From Phycicoccus sonneratiae (GTDB lineage Bacteria; Actinomycetota; Actinomycetes; Actinomycetales; Dermatophilaceae), in NCBI RefSeq assembly GCF_016887965.1, contig NZ_JAFDVD010000008.1, positions 1 to 64,000 on the forward strand: a DNA stretch of 64,000 nucleotides, given 5' to 3'. Below, in pieces: positions 55,582-64,000 of the stretch. The notes beneath the pieces were generated by a model. It was given only the letters and a program-made list of their open reading frames with translations, ran no database searches and was not told the origin of the DNA. The position numbers and the translations under genes are program-made. Position 1 is the stretch's first letter; every line of letters begins with the position of its first letter.

Positions 55582-55962
55582 TCAGCGCACGACGTCGGAG
55601 GGCACGGTGGGCGGGGCCTGCGGGCCGCGCCCCTGCGCGGTCTCCCACTCGAGGAACTTCTCGGTCTCCTCGACGAGGGTGGTCGCGACCCAGCCGAGGA
55701 CCATCGCGTCGTCGGCGAGACCGAAGACGCCGAGGGCCGCCTCCGGGAGGAGGTCGACGGGCGAGACGACGTAGGCCGTGCCCGCGGCGATGAGCGCGAG
55801 CTTGCCGACCGAGATGCCGGTGTACTCCCCCGAGCGCACCGCCTTGACCATCCGGGGCACGGCGACGGCGCGGTCGCCGAGCGACGGGCCGCCGGCCCGG
55901 GTGGCGAGGCGCACGGCCCGGCCGAGCGCTCCGACGTAGGCGAGGGTGCGGGCTCTGGCCAC
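55582..55962 (-). CDS. DUF1232 (YkvA-type) membrane protein
   Basis: The start is GTG 55962 with AGGAGG 7 nt upstream (126 residues). The core GKLALIAAGTAYVVSPVDLLPE, with a short membrane segment and the conserved SPVDLLPE, identifies DUF1232. The function of this family is unknown. It lies just downstream of an EcsC family gene on the same strand, 76 bp apart. Confidence 0.85.
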   Translation of the reverse strand: MARARTLAYVGALGRAVRLATRAGGPSLGDRAVAVPRMVKAVRSGEYTGISVGKLALIAAGTAYVVSPVDLLPEAALGVFGLADDAMVLGWVATTLVEETEKFLEWETAQGRGPQAPPTVPSDVVR

Positions 55963-56038
55963 GGTTCTTCCTCCTGGCTCGCGGGGGACTCCCGCTGACT
56001 CGACGGACGGGGCGCACGGGAGGTTCCCGCGCCGGGGG

Positions 56039-56779
56039 TCAGGCGGGGCCGATCTCCCCCGAGACGGCGGGGAACTCGCGCTTGGCGTCGACGGCCACCC
56101 GGCGGAGCAGCACGGCGTCGACACCCGCGCCGACGACACCGCCGACGACCGGCACGCCGCGCCCGAAGCGCGACAGCACGCCCTTGCCGGTGCTCGCGAC
56201 GAGCTTGAAGAAGACGCCCTTCTTGACGACCATCGAGGCGGGTCCGGGCAGGCGCTGCGCGGCGAGGTTGGTCAGCCGGCCGCCCATCGGCGCCGCCAGC
56301 TTGGCCTTCTCGAGGAGGTCGTCGGCGTCGGCACCGACGAGGGTGAGCAGGACCGCCGCGCGGATCTGCGGCTGGTCGATGTCGTGGCCGCGGACCCGGG
56401 CGATGGCCGCGGTCATCCGGGTGGCGAGCGCGTAGAACGCGACGACGTTGGCGGGCAGCGCGATCGGGAGGGTGACGAACCCGCCGAGGCCGGTGACGAA
56501 ACCCTCGGCGCCGGCGAGCCGGGTGTGCGAGGCGACGATCGCGGCGACGGCCTTCTCACGGTCACCACCGCTCGCCCGCAGCGCCTTGTCGGCGACCTCG
56601 GCGGCCGGGTCGAAGGGACCCTTGCCGTCGATGCCGATGTCGAGGATCTGGTCGACGACCCGCACGGCCTGGCGCCCGAGGACGCCGTCGTCCTCCGGGG
56701 CGTCGCCGGCCCGCTCGAGCGCGGTCCGGGTGTCCTGCACGGCGTCCTTGCTGGCGCGGCCTCGGTCGAGCAGTCCCAC
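56039..56779 (-). CDS. EcsC family protein
   Basis: The 246-residue protein starts with GTG at 56779 after GGGAGG 5 nt upstream. It has a helical N-terminus and then ASHTRLAGAEGFVTGLGGF with a membrane-like segment LPIALPANVVAFYALATRM, characteristic of EcsC. A C-terminal Gly-rich region is RFGRGVPVVGGVVGAGVDAVL. EcsC proteins are membrane-associated and in Bacillus belong to an ABC locus; the role here is unknown. It is divergent from the polymerase gene. Confidence 0.85.
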   Translation of the reverse strand: MGLLDRGRASKDAVQDTRTALERAGDAPEDDGVLGRQAVRVVDQILDIGIDGKGPFDPAAEVADKALRASGGDREKAVAAIVASHTRLAGAEGFVTGLGGFVTLPIALPANVVAFYALATRMTAAIARVRGHDIDQPQIRAAVLLTLVGADADDLLEKAKLAAPMGGRLTNLAAQRLPGPASMVVKKGVFFKLVASTGKGVLSRFGRGVPVVGGVVGAGVDAVLLRRVAVDAKREFPAVSGEIGPA

Positions 56780-56905
56780 GGTGTCCTCCCGGTCGGCCGG
56801 GGCGGCGCAGGTCGCGACGCTCGTGCTCCGGCTCGAACCATCCTGCCACGCACGGCGGCTGACCTGCGGCGGGGTGCCCGACCACCGCGTGACGGGGGGC
56901 GGCCG

Positions 56906-56911
56906 TACGCT
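56906..56911 (+). promoter_or_regulatory. -10 element of the polymerase-like gene (leaderless)
   Basis: TACGCT is followed by 6 nt and ATG at 56918. Confidence 0.45.
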
Positions 56912-56917
56912 GCGGCC

Positions 56918-58609
56918 ATGCTGTCGGGCGAGGTGGCGGTGCTCGTCGCGGGCACCGGGGGCGTGCGTTCCGCGCTCCTGCACCGCGGCCGCCTCGTCCA
57001 GGGGCACGCCGCCGAGGTGGCCGAGCAGGTGGCGGCGGTCGAGGCGGAGCACCGGCCGCGCTGGGTGTGGTGGTCGGCCGGGGACGCCGCCCGGCCGCTG
57101 GTCGAGGCCCGCGTCCACCTGGCCCGGGCCTGGGACGTCGCCGAGGCGCACCGGCTCCTGCACGGCGGGTTCGAGGCCTCCCCCGCGCTCTGCTGGGCCG
57201 CGGTCCACGGGCTCGCCCGCGACTCGGTCCCCGCACCGCCCGGTGACGACCTCTTCGACCTCGTGGGCGCCGAGGACCTGCCGCCGGACGACGTGCTCGT
57301 CGACGCGCGCGGTCACCTCCGGGCCGACCACCTCCGCTGGCTCGAGGACCCCGCCCACCTCGGGGCGTGGGCCGAGGCCGCCCTCACCGTCGCCCACCGT
57401 CAGCTGGCGCAGGCCGAGGCGGTCTCGCCCCGGCTCGCGAGCACCGTGACGTCCGAGTCGGCAGCCGCGCTGCTCTGCCTCGAGCTCGAGCGCGACGGCC
57501 TGCCTCTCGACCGCGCCCGCACCGAGCAGCTCGTGGCCGAGGCCGCCGGGCCGCGAACCGTCGGCGACGTCGAGACCACCGCCGCCCGACGCGCCCGCGA
57601 CGAGACCGTCCTGCGCCACGTGCCGGGCCGCGAGTCGACCGACCTGCGGAACCCCGCCCAGGTCAAGGAGATGCTCGCCGCCGTCGGGGTCGACGTGCCG
57701 ACCACCCGCAAGTGGGTCCTCGAGGCGTACCGCGAGGTGCATCCGGTCGTCGACGCCCTCCTGGCCTGGCGCCGGGACGAGCGGATCGCCACGACCTACG
57801 GGTACCGCTGGCTCGACGCCCACGTCGGACCCGACGACCGGTTGCGCGGCCGGTGGACGGCCTGCGACGGGGCGGCCGGACGGATGACCGCCGAGAACGG
57901 CCTGCACAACCTCCCGGCGGCCCTGCGCCCCGGCGTGGCCGCCCATCCGGGCCACGTCCTCGTCCGGGCCGACCTCGGGCAGGTCGAGCCGCGGGTCCTC
58001 GCGGTCGTCAGCGGCGACACCGCGTTCGCCGCCGCCACCCGCGCCGACGACCTCTACGCGCCGGTCGCGCAGCGGCTGGGCTCGGACCGCGCGGTCGCGA
58101 AGATCGCCGTCCTCGCGGCGATGTACGGCCAGCGCAGCGGGGCGGCCGGCGAGGCGCTCAAGGGGCTCGAGGCGGCCTACCCCGTCGCGATGGGCCTGCT
58201 CGAGCGCGCGGCCGCGTCGGGGCGGCGCGGCGAGCCGCTGCGCACGTACGGCGGGCGGCTCGTGCCGACGGGGCGCTTCCTCGCCGCGCGGCCGCCCGGC
58301 ACCGACCCGCAGCTCGACGCGGCCCGAGGACGGTTCGCGCGCAACGCGGTCATCCAGGGCTCGGCCGCCGAGCTGTTCAAGGCCTGGGCGGCCACGGTTC
58401 GGGCGTCGGTGCGCGAGCTCGGCGCCTCCGTCGTCCTGTGCTTGCACGACGAGCTGCTGGTCCACGTGCCGGAGGAGGCGGCCGCCGAGGCGGTCCGGCG
58501 GGTCGACGGCTCGCTCGAGGCGGCGGCGCGCCGCTGGTCCGGCGGGGCGCCGGTGCGGTTCGTCGCCGACACGTCGGTGGTGCGGCGCTGGTCCGAGGCC
58601 AAGGACTGA
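56918..58609 (+). CDS. Actinobacterial DNA polymerase I-like protein
   Basis: The 563-residue protein has the three family A polymerase motifs: motif A RADLGQVEPR (Asp352), motif B with AVAKIAVLAAMYGQRSG, and motif C LHDELL (His510, Asp511, Glu512). The N-terminal region of about 190 residues matches the part called a 3'-5' exonuclease in this family, but its DxE-type metal motif is missing. No 5'-nuclease domain is present. This family is usually a second, non-essential PolA relative in actinobacteria; repair is a reasonable but unproven role. Confidence 0.88.
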   Translation: MLSGEVAVLVAGTGGVRSALLHRGRLVQGHAAEVAEQVAAVEAEHRPRWVWWSAGDAARPLVEARVHLARAWDVAEAHRLLHGGFEASPALCWAAVHGLARDSVPAPPGDDLFDLVGAEDLPPDDVLVDARGHLRADHLRWLEDPAHLGAWAEAALTVAHRQLAQAEAVSPRLASTVTSESAAALLCLELERDGLPLDRARTEQLVAEAAGPRTVGDVETTAARRARDETVLRHVPGRESTDLRNPAQVKEMLAAVGVDVPTTRKWVLEAYREVHPVVDALLAWRRDERIATTYGYRWLDAHVGPDDRLRGRWTACDGAAGRMTAENGLHNLPAALRPGVAAHPGHVLVRADLGQVEPRVLAVVSGDTAFAAATRADDLYAPVAQRLGSDRAVAKIAVLAAMYGQRSGAAGEALKGLEAAYPVAMGLLERAAASGRRGEPLRTYGGRLVPTGRFLAARPPGTDPQLDAARGRFARNAVIQGSAAELFKAWAATVRASVRELGASVVLCLHDELLVHVPEEAAAEAVRRVDGSLEAAARRWSGGAPVRFVADTSVVRRWSEAKD

Positions 58610-58622
58610 CCCCGCGGGGGGT

Positions 58623-59543
58623 TCAGGCCTGCGGGTCGTCCTCGTCGTCGGACACCGAGCGCAGGAAGGTCTCGAACTCGGCCCCGAGCTCGTCGGCCGA
58701 CGGGATCTGCGAGGTCTCGGTGGCGAGCAGGCTCGGCCGCTCCTGACCCTCGACGAAGGCGTCGTACTGCTGCTCGAGGGCGGTGATGACCTGGCGCGCC
58801 TCGTCGCTGTTCGCGACCTCGGCGGCGATCGCCTGCTGGTTGACCCGGGCCCGCTCGACGAGCTCGTCGTTCGGCAGGTTGAGGCCGGTGGCGTCGGTGA
58901 CCGCGTTGAGCGCGGCGAGCGACCCCTCGGCCCACTCGGCGGTGGCGAGGTAGTGGGGAACGTGGACGGCGAAGCCGAGGGCCTGCCGGCCGAGCTCGCC
59001 GAGCCGCAGCTCGAGGAGTGCGCCGATCGAGGCCGGGACCTGCACGCGCCCGAACGGCGAGCGGGCCTCGCCGATGAGGGTGTCGTCGGTGGCGTGCGCC
59101 GTCATGCCCACGGGACGGGTGTGCGGGACGCCCATCGGGATGCCGTGCGCCGAGACGACGAGCGTGACGCCCAGCCGGTCGGCGAGCTCGCGGACCGCCT
59201 CGACGGTGCGCTCCCACTGGTAGTCGGGCTCGGGACCGGTGAGCAGGTAGTACGTCTGCCCGTCGCGGTCGGTGAGCCGGTGCAGGAGCATCGCCGGGTC
59301 GTCGTACTCGACCCAGCGGCTGGTGTCGAAGACCATCGCCGGACGACGGCCGCGGTAGTCGAGGAGCTGGTCGACGTCGAAGGACGCGACGACCTCGGGG
59401 TCGCCGGTCTCGAGGAGGTGGCTGCCGAGGGTCTCCTGGATCTGCCCGGCGTCGACGAAACCCCCGAGCAGCACGAGGAGCACGCCGGGACGCGAGGCGT
59501 CGACGTCGGTCTCGAGGCGGTAGAGGTCTGAGGGGTTCTGCAC
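58623..59543 (-). CDS. PAC2 family protein (proteasome chaperone-like)
   Basis: The 306-residue protein begins with GTG at 59543, preceded by GAAAGG. It has the PAC2 fold signature GGFVDAGQIQETLGSHLL near the N-terminus, FDTSRWVEYDDPAMLLHRLTD, and SAHGIPMGVPHTRP. Its acidic tail ends RSVSDDEDDPQA. In actinobacteria the family is linked to the proteasome by similarity to eukaryotic PAC2, but the role is unproven. It converges with the polymerase gene, 13 bp apart. Confidence 0.88.
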   Translation of the reverse strand: MQNPSDLYRLETDVDASRPGVLLVLLGGFVDAGQIQETLGSHLLETGDPEVVASFDVDQLLDYRGRRPAMVFDTSRWVEYDDPAMLLHRLTDRDGQTYYLLTGPEPDYQWERTVEAVRELADRLGVTLVVSAHGIPMGVPHTRPVGMTAHATDDTLIGEARSPFGRVQVPASIGALLELRLGELGRQALGFAVHVPHYLATAEWAEGSLAALNAVTDATGLNLPNDELVERARVNQQAIAAEVANSDEARQVITALEQQYDAFVEGQERPSLLATETSQIPSADELGAEFETFLRSVSDDEDDPQA

Positions 59544-59636
59544 GGGACAAGCCTTTCACGCTGGTGCTCGTAGGGGGTGAACGTCCCGGCCGCACCCCGG
59601 ATTCCCGGGCGGACCCGCTCGTCCGTCCCGGCTCCG

Positions 59637-62600
59637 TCAGGCCCTGGCGACCTCGGCGATGGCCCGGCGCACGCGCTTCTCCGACACCGACCCCTTGGTC
59701 CCGAGGGTCTGGGCGAAGAGGCTGACGCGCAGCTCCTCGACCATCCAGCCGATGTCGGTGACCTCGGGCGCGGCCCGCCGCGTGGGGGGCAGCGCCTCGA
59801 GGAGGTCGGCGTAGGCGGTCTCGACGGCGTCGACCTGCTCCTGGAGCACGGGCTCGCGGGCGTTGGTCGCGGCCCGCTCGAGGCGGTGCTGCATGGCGCG
59901 CAGGTAGCGCTCGAGGTCGGCGAGGCGCGGGACCCCGGTGGCGGCGACGAACCCCGGCCGCACGAGCCCGTCGAGCTGCGCGCGCACGTCGGCGCGGGCG
60001 GCGGAGGTCGCGCGGGCGGCCGCACCGCCGGCGAGCGTGTCGAGGGTCCGCCGGACCCCGGCCGCCAGCACGAGCACCCGCTCGACCGCCTCGACGACGC
60101 GCAGGACCCGGGCAGCGGCGTGCGCCCGGACGGCGGCGAGGGCGGCCTCGAACGCCTCGGGCGTCCGGACCGGGCCACGCACGTGCTCGCCGACGAGGTC
60201 GTCGACGGCGGCGTCGAGGCAGTCCTGGAGCAGCGCGGGCACCGACCCGTGCGGGTTGTCGGCGAGCGCCAGCTTCTGGGTGTTGGTGAGCCGGGCCAGC
60301 ACCCGCTTCCACGGCGCGGTGGTGTTGAGCAGCAGGAGGCGTCGCACGCCGGCCCGGTGGGCCGCCGCGGCGGACCCGGCGTCCGGGAGCACGCGCAGCG
60401 CCACGGTGGTGCCCTCGTCGACGAGGGCGGGGTACCCGAGGACCATCTGCCCGCCGGCGCGACCCTCGAAGGTCTCGGGCACCGTGCCGACCGTCCACGC
60501 CGTGAGCCCGGAGCGCTCGAGCGAGGCCCCGGCGCGCGACACGCCCTCGCGCACCGCTCCCCCGGCCCGCTCGCGCAGCGCCTCGAGGTCCTTCCCCGCC
60601 GCGACGACCTGCGGGCCCCGCCGCCCCGGCCGCTCGACGGAGAAGGTGACGCGCAGGTGGTCGGGCACCCGTGACCAGTCGAACTCCGACGGCTCGACAC
60701 GGACACCGGTGCGGGCGAACAGGACCCGGGCGAGCTCGGCCGTGATGGGACCGCGGCCGGGGTCGGCCTCGCGCAGGGCCGCGACGGCGTGGTCGGGCGC
60801 CGGGACGAAGTGGCGCCGGGTGGCCTTGGGCAGCGAGCGCAGCAGGGCGACGGCGAGCTCCTCGCGCAGACCCGGCACCTGCCAGTCGAAGCCGTCGGGA
60901 GTGAGCCGGTTGAGGACGGCGACGGGGACGTGCACCGTGACGCCGTCGGCGGCCTGACCCGGGGCGAACTGGTACGTCACGTCGAGGTCGAGGTCGCCCT
61001 GGTGCCACGAGCGCGGGTAGTCGTCGGCCGAGACCGCCTCGCCGCTCGCGGTCGTGAGGTCGTCCTCGGTGAGGGTGAGCAGGTCGGGCGTGCGCCGTCG
61101 CTCACCGCGCCACCAGCGGTCGAAGTGCCGCTCGGTGAGGACGTCGGCCGGGATCCGCTTGTCGTAGAACGCGAACAGCACGTCGTCGTCGACGACGATG
61201 TCGCGCCGCCGGGCCCGCTCCTCGAGCTCGGCGACCCGTTCGAGCGTGCGCAGGTTGTCCTTCCAGAACCGGTGCTGCGGGTCCCAGTCGCCCTCGACGA
61301 GCGCCGACCGGACGAAGATCTCGCGGGCCGCATCGGGGTCGGTGCGGGCGTACTGGACGGTGCGGTCGGTGACGAGCGGCACCCCGTAGAGGGTGACCCG
61401 CTCGGTCGCCACGGCGGCCCCCGCGCTGCGGCTCCACCGCGGCTCGCTGAGGGTCCGGGCGACGACGTGCGCCCCGGCCGCCTCGGCCCACTCGGGCTCG
61501 ATGGTCGCGACCGTCCGGGCCCAGAGCCGGGAGGTCTCGACGAGCTCGGCGGCCATGACGAACTCCGGCCGCCGGCGGAAGAGGGTCGACCCGGGGGCGA
61601 TGCCGAACCGTGCCCCGCGGGCGCCGAGGTACTCCCGCTTCACCTCGTCGCGGACCCCGACGTGGGACAGGAGGCCGGCGAGCAGGGCCCGGTGGATCGT
61701 GTCCCAGTCGGGGTCGGCGTCGCGCGCGGCCGTCGCCGTGTCGGGGTCGAGGCGGGCCTGCTTCGCGGCCCGGCGCAGCTGGGCGTGCAGGTCCTGCCAC
61801 TCGCGGATGCGCAGGTAGTGCAGGTACTCGTTCTTGCACATCCGTCGGAACGCGCTGTGCGACAGCTCCTTCTGCTGCCTCTTGAGGTACGTCCAGAGGT
61901 TGAGGAGGGCGGCGAAGTCGGAACGCTCGTCCGTGAAGCGGGCGTGCTGCTGGTCGGCCTGGGCCTCCTTGTCGACGGGTCGCTCTCGGGGGTCCTGGAT
62001 GGACAGTGCCGCGACGAGCACGAGCACCTCGCGCATGCACCCGAGCCGGCCGGCCTCCACGACCATCCGGCCGAGCCGCGGGTCGAGCGGCATCCGGGCG
62101 AGCGTGCGCCCGGTGCGGGTCAGCCGGCGCTCCCGCCCCCGGTGCCGACCCGGTCCGCGCTCGTCGGTGGAGAAGGCCCCGAGCTCCTCGAGGAGCCGCA
62201 CGCCGTCGGCCACCTGGCGGGCGTCCGGCGGGTCGACGAACGGGAAGCGGGTGACGTCGCCGAGCCCGAGCGAGGTCATCTGGAGGATGACCGAGGCGAG
62301 CGAGGTGCGCTGGATCTCGGGCTCGGTGAACTCGTCGCGGGCCTCGTGGTCCTCCTCCGAGTACAGCCGGATGCAGACGCCGGGTGCGACGCGGCCGCAG
62401 CGGCCGGCACGCTGGGCCGCGCTGGCCCGGCTGACCGGCTCGATGGGCAGCCGCTGGACCTTGGTGCGCTGGCTGTACCGAGAGATGCGCGCGGTGCCGG
62501 TGTCGACGACGTAGCCGATGCCGGGCACGGTGAGCGAGGTCTCGGCGACGTTGGTCGCGAGGACGATGCGCCGGCCGCCGGAGCGGCGGAAGACCCGGTG

Positions 62601-63482
62601 CTGCTCCGCGGCCGAGAGCCGCGCGAAGAGCGGCAGGACCTCGGTACCGGGCAGCTTGCGGGCCGTGAGCGCCTCGGCGGCGTCGCGGATCTCCCGCTCG
62701 CCGGAGAAGAAGACGAGGATGTCGGTGGCGTCCGGGCTCGGCGGGGCCTCGGTCCAGAGCTCCTCGACCGCCTCGACGACGCCGGTGACCTGGTCGCGCT
62801 CCCCGACGACGTGCTTGCCGTCGGGGTCGAGCTCGACGAGCGGCCGGTAGCGGACCTCGACGGGGAAGGTGCGCCCCGACACCTCGAGCACCGGCACCTC
62901 GCGCACCACCTCGCCGCGCTCGTCGGTGGCGAAGTGTCGGGCGAAGCGGTCGGGGTCGATGGTCGCCGAGGTGATGACGACCTTGAGGTCCGGGCGGCGG
63001 GGCACGAGCTGCTTGAGGTAGCCGAGGATGAAGTCGATGTTCAGCGACCGCTCGTGCGCCTCGTCGATGATGATCGTGTCGTAGCGCCGCAGCTCGCGGT
63101 CGCGCTGCATCTCGTTAAGCAGGATGCCGTCGGTCATCACCTTGACCCGGGTGCGGTCGCTGCTGTGGTCGGAGAAGCGCACCTGGTAGCCGACGAGCCC
63201 GCCGAGCTCGTCCTGCACCTCCTCGGCGATCCGCTCGGCGACCGACCGCGCCGCGATGCGCCGGGGCTGGGTGTGCCCGACCTGGCCGGCCACCCCGCGC
63301 CCCAGCTCGAGGCACATCTTGGGCAGCTGGGTGGTCTTCCCCGACCCGGTCTCCCCCGCGATGACGACGACCTGGTGGTCGCGGATCGCGGCGAGGATGT
63401 CGTCACGCCGCTCGACGACCGGCAGGTGCTCCGGGTAGTGCAGCTCCGCCGCGTCGATCGCGTCGAGGGGGCGGACGGGCAT
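59637..63482 (-). CDS. hrpA: ATP-dependent RNA helicase HrpA
   Basis: The 1281-residue DEAH-box helicase has Walker A GETGSGKTT (residues 43-51), DEAH at 140-143, SATID, and the helicase C-terminal motif QRAGRCGRVAPG. The HA2 and OB domains and the long C-terminal DUF3418 region specific to HrpA follow. Length is near that of other HrpA proteins. It resolves RNA structures and rescues collided ribosomes in E. coli; the role here is inferred. TATCCT is 7 nt upstream of ATG 63482, so the message is probably leaderless. Confidence 0.96.
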   Translation of the reverse strand: MPVRPLDAIDAAELHYPEHLPVVERRDDILAAIRDHQVVVIAGETGSGKTTQLPKMCLELGRGVAGQVGHTQPRRIAARSVAERIAEEVQDELGGLVGYQVRFSDHSSDRTRVKVMTDGILLNEMQRDRELRRYDTIIIDEAHERSLNIDFILGYLKQLVPRRPDLKVVITSATIDPDRFARHFATDERGEVVREVPVLEVSGRTFPVEVRYRPLVELDPDGKHVVGERDQVTGVVEAVEELWTEAPPSPDATDILVFFSGEREIRDAAEALTARKLPGTEVLPLFARLSAAEQHRVFRRSGGRRIVLATNVAETSLTVPGIGYVVDTGTARISRYSQRTKVQRLPIEPVSRASAAQRAGRCGRVAPGVCIRLYSEEDHEARDEFTEPEIQRTSLASVILQMTSLGLGDVTRFPFVDPPDARQVADGVRLLEELGAFSTDERGPGRHRGRERRLTRTGRTLARMPLDPRLGRMVVEAGRLGCMREVLVLVAALSIQDPRERPVDKEAQADQQHARFTDERSDFAALLNLWTYLKRQQKELSHSAFRRMCKNEYLHYLRIREWQDLHAQLRRAAKQARLDPDTATAARDADPDWDTIHRALLAGLLSHVGVRDEVKREYLGARGARFGIAPGSTLFRRRPEFVMAAELVETSRLWARTVATIEPEWAEAAGAHVVARTLSEPRWSRSAGAAVATERVTLYGVPLVTDRTVQYARTDPDAAREIFVRSALVEGDWDPQHRFWKDNLRTLERVAELEERARRRDIVVDDDVLFAFYDKRIPADVLTERHFDRWWRGERRRTPDLLTLTEDDLTTASGEAVSADDYPRSWHQGDLDLDVTYQFAPGQAADGVTVHVPVAVLNRLTPDGFDWQVPGLREELAVALLRSLPKATRRHFVPAPDHAVAALREADPGRGPITAELARVLFARTGVRVEPSEFDWSRVPDHLRVTFSVERPGRRGPQVVAAGKDLEALRERAGGAVREGVSRAGASLERSGLTAWTVGTVPETFEGRAGGQMVLGYPALVDEGTTVALRVLPDAGSAAAAHRAGVRRLLLLNTTAPWKRVLARLTNTQKLALADNPHGSVPALLQDCLDAAVDDLVGEHVRGPVRTPEAFEAALAAVRAHAAARVLRVVEAVERVLVLAAGVRRTLDTLAGGAAARATSAARADVRAQLDGLVRPGFVAATGVPRLADLERYLRAMQHRLERAATNAREPVLQEQVDAVETAYADLLEALPPTRRAAPEVTDIGWMVEELRVSLFAQTLGTKGSVSEKRVRRAIAEVARA

Positions 63483-63489
63483 GTCCGAC

Positions 63490-63495
63490 AGGATA
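63490..63495 (-). promoter_or_regulatory. -10 element of hrpA (leaderless)
   Basis: TATCCT on the minus strand is followed by 7 nt and ATG at 63482. Confidence 0.5.
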
Positions 63496-63503
63496 GGTCG
63501 CGC

Positions 63504-64000
63504 TCACCACGAGCTCCTCCGAGTTCCCGGCCCGTCGCCGCCCGGCAGGCTGACCGGTGACGCGGGCTCGGGACGCGGGGCCTCGGGGACCACCCGCGGC
63601 AGCACCTTCGAGGCGGCCTCGAGCGCGACCCCTCCGGCGTACATCCGCTCGGTGGTCCGCCCTCCGGCCGTCACCAGCTGGAGCTCGGTGTCCACCCGGT
63701 GCAGCCGGTGGCGCACCGCCCGCCGGACGGCGTTCCGGACCCCCGTGCCCTGCACCGGGGCCGCCCAGCGGCTCGCGGCCAGCCGCTCGGGGGCGTGCGC
63801 GACCGGCCGCCCGAAGCGCTCGGCGGCCGCCGCCACCCGGGCGCGGGCCATCGCGACGACCCCCTGCCGCAACCGTTCCTCGACGGTGAGCGAGCGCGCC
63901 ACGACCGCGCCGTTCGGGAGGACCGTCGCACCGGACTTCGACGCGAGCCTGAGGCTCTCCCCACTCGCACCGAGCGCCGTGGTCGCGGCGCCGATGCCGA
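63504..64000 (-). CDS. Partial gene at the right edge, function unknown
   Basis: The frame stays open from the stop at 63504 to the window edge, so the gene starts beyond 64000. The visible 165 residues are helical and basic in the middle (ARVAAAAERFGR and VRNAVRRAVRHRLHR) and end in a Pro-rich tail with two tryptophans, one at the last residue. An internal GTG at 63902 could be read as a start, but the frame upstream is coding-like (LASKSGATVLPNGAVVARS). No family is recognised. The stop lies 21 nt before hrpA. Confidence 0.5.
   Translation of the reverse strand, partial: GIGAATTALGASGESLRLASKSGATVLPNGAVVARSLTVEERLRQGVVAMARARVAAAAERFGRPVAHAPERLAASRWAAPVQGTGVRNAVRRAVRHRLHRVDTELQLVTAGGRTTERMYAGGVALEAASKVLPRVVPEAPRPEPASPVSLPGGDGPGTRRSSW

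Overview
This is a very GC-rich stretch of chromosome from an actinobacterium. It fits Micrococcales, probably near Intrasporangiaceae/Dermatophilaceae, but the assignment to family is inference from gene content. Supporting signs are a dcw division and cell-wall cluster without ftsA, SepF, DivIVA-type and YggT genes next to ftsZ, an Ala/Lys-rich N-terminus on the principal sigma factor, a GlnR-type operator at glnA, a SAM-IV riboswitch and many leaderless promoters (TANNNT ending 6-8 nt before the start codon). MurE carries the DNPR motif, so peptidoglycan with meso-diaminopimelate is expected. Almost everything is chromosomal core. The one clear mobile piece is an IS110-type transposase end at the left edge, which cuts an MMPL transporter gene. 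I found no rRNA, tRNA or CRISPR array.

Layout. 0-6 kb: IS remnant and broken MMPL gene, lipB-lipA (lipoate), a DUF4191 membrane protein, an RDD protein, and glnA behind a four-half-site GlnR box. 6-15 kb: small accessory genes (lipoprotein, small membrane protein, thioesterase-like, RibD/DHFR-like, Gly/Asp-tailed protein, class II aldolase), a satD-membrane protein pair with an unusual operator array, mtnA, a secreted cyanophycinase-like protein and a tandem UspA. 15-23 kb: prolyl oligopeptidase-family protease, secreted 5'-nucleotidase, dnaE. 23-31 kb, all on the minus strand: ftsZ, pgeF, yggS, sepF, yggT, a DivIVA-domain protein, a Lys/Ala-rich DksA/TraR protein, lspA and an RluA-family synthase.

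31-46 kb is the dcw cluster on the minus strand: mraZ, rsmH, ftsL-like, ftsI, murE, murF, mraY, murD, ftsW, murG, murC, ftsQ, then ftsZ. Many neighbours overlap by ATGA or GTGA, so translational coupling is likely. MraZ-type boxes sit upstream of mraZ. Divergent from it run moxR, a DUF58 gene and a transglutaminase (TgpA type), which end at a strong bidirectional terminator facing sigA.

50-64 kb: sigA, a UspA, metX behind a SAM-IV riboswitch, DUF4192, DUF1232 and EcsC proteins, an actinobacterial DNA polymerase I-like protein, a PAC2 protein, hrpA and a partial gene running off the right edge.

The observation I would follow first is upstream of the SatD-family gene. Three copies of TGAAG-N7-CTTCA are placed at exactly 28-bp intervals over a leaderless promoter. 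The gene encodes a cyclase-like domain joined to a helix-turn-helix and is coupled to a membrane protein.
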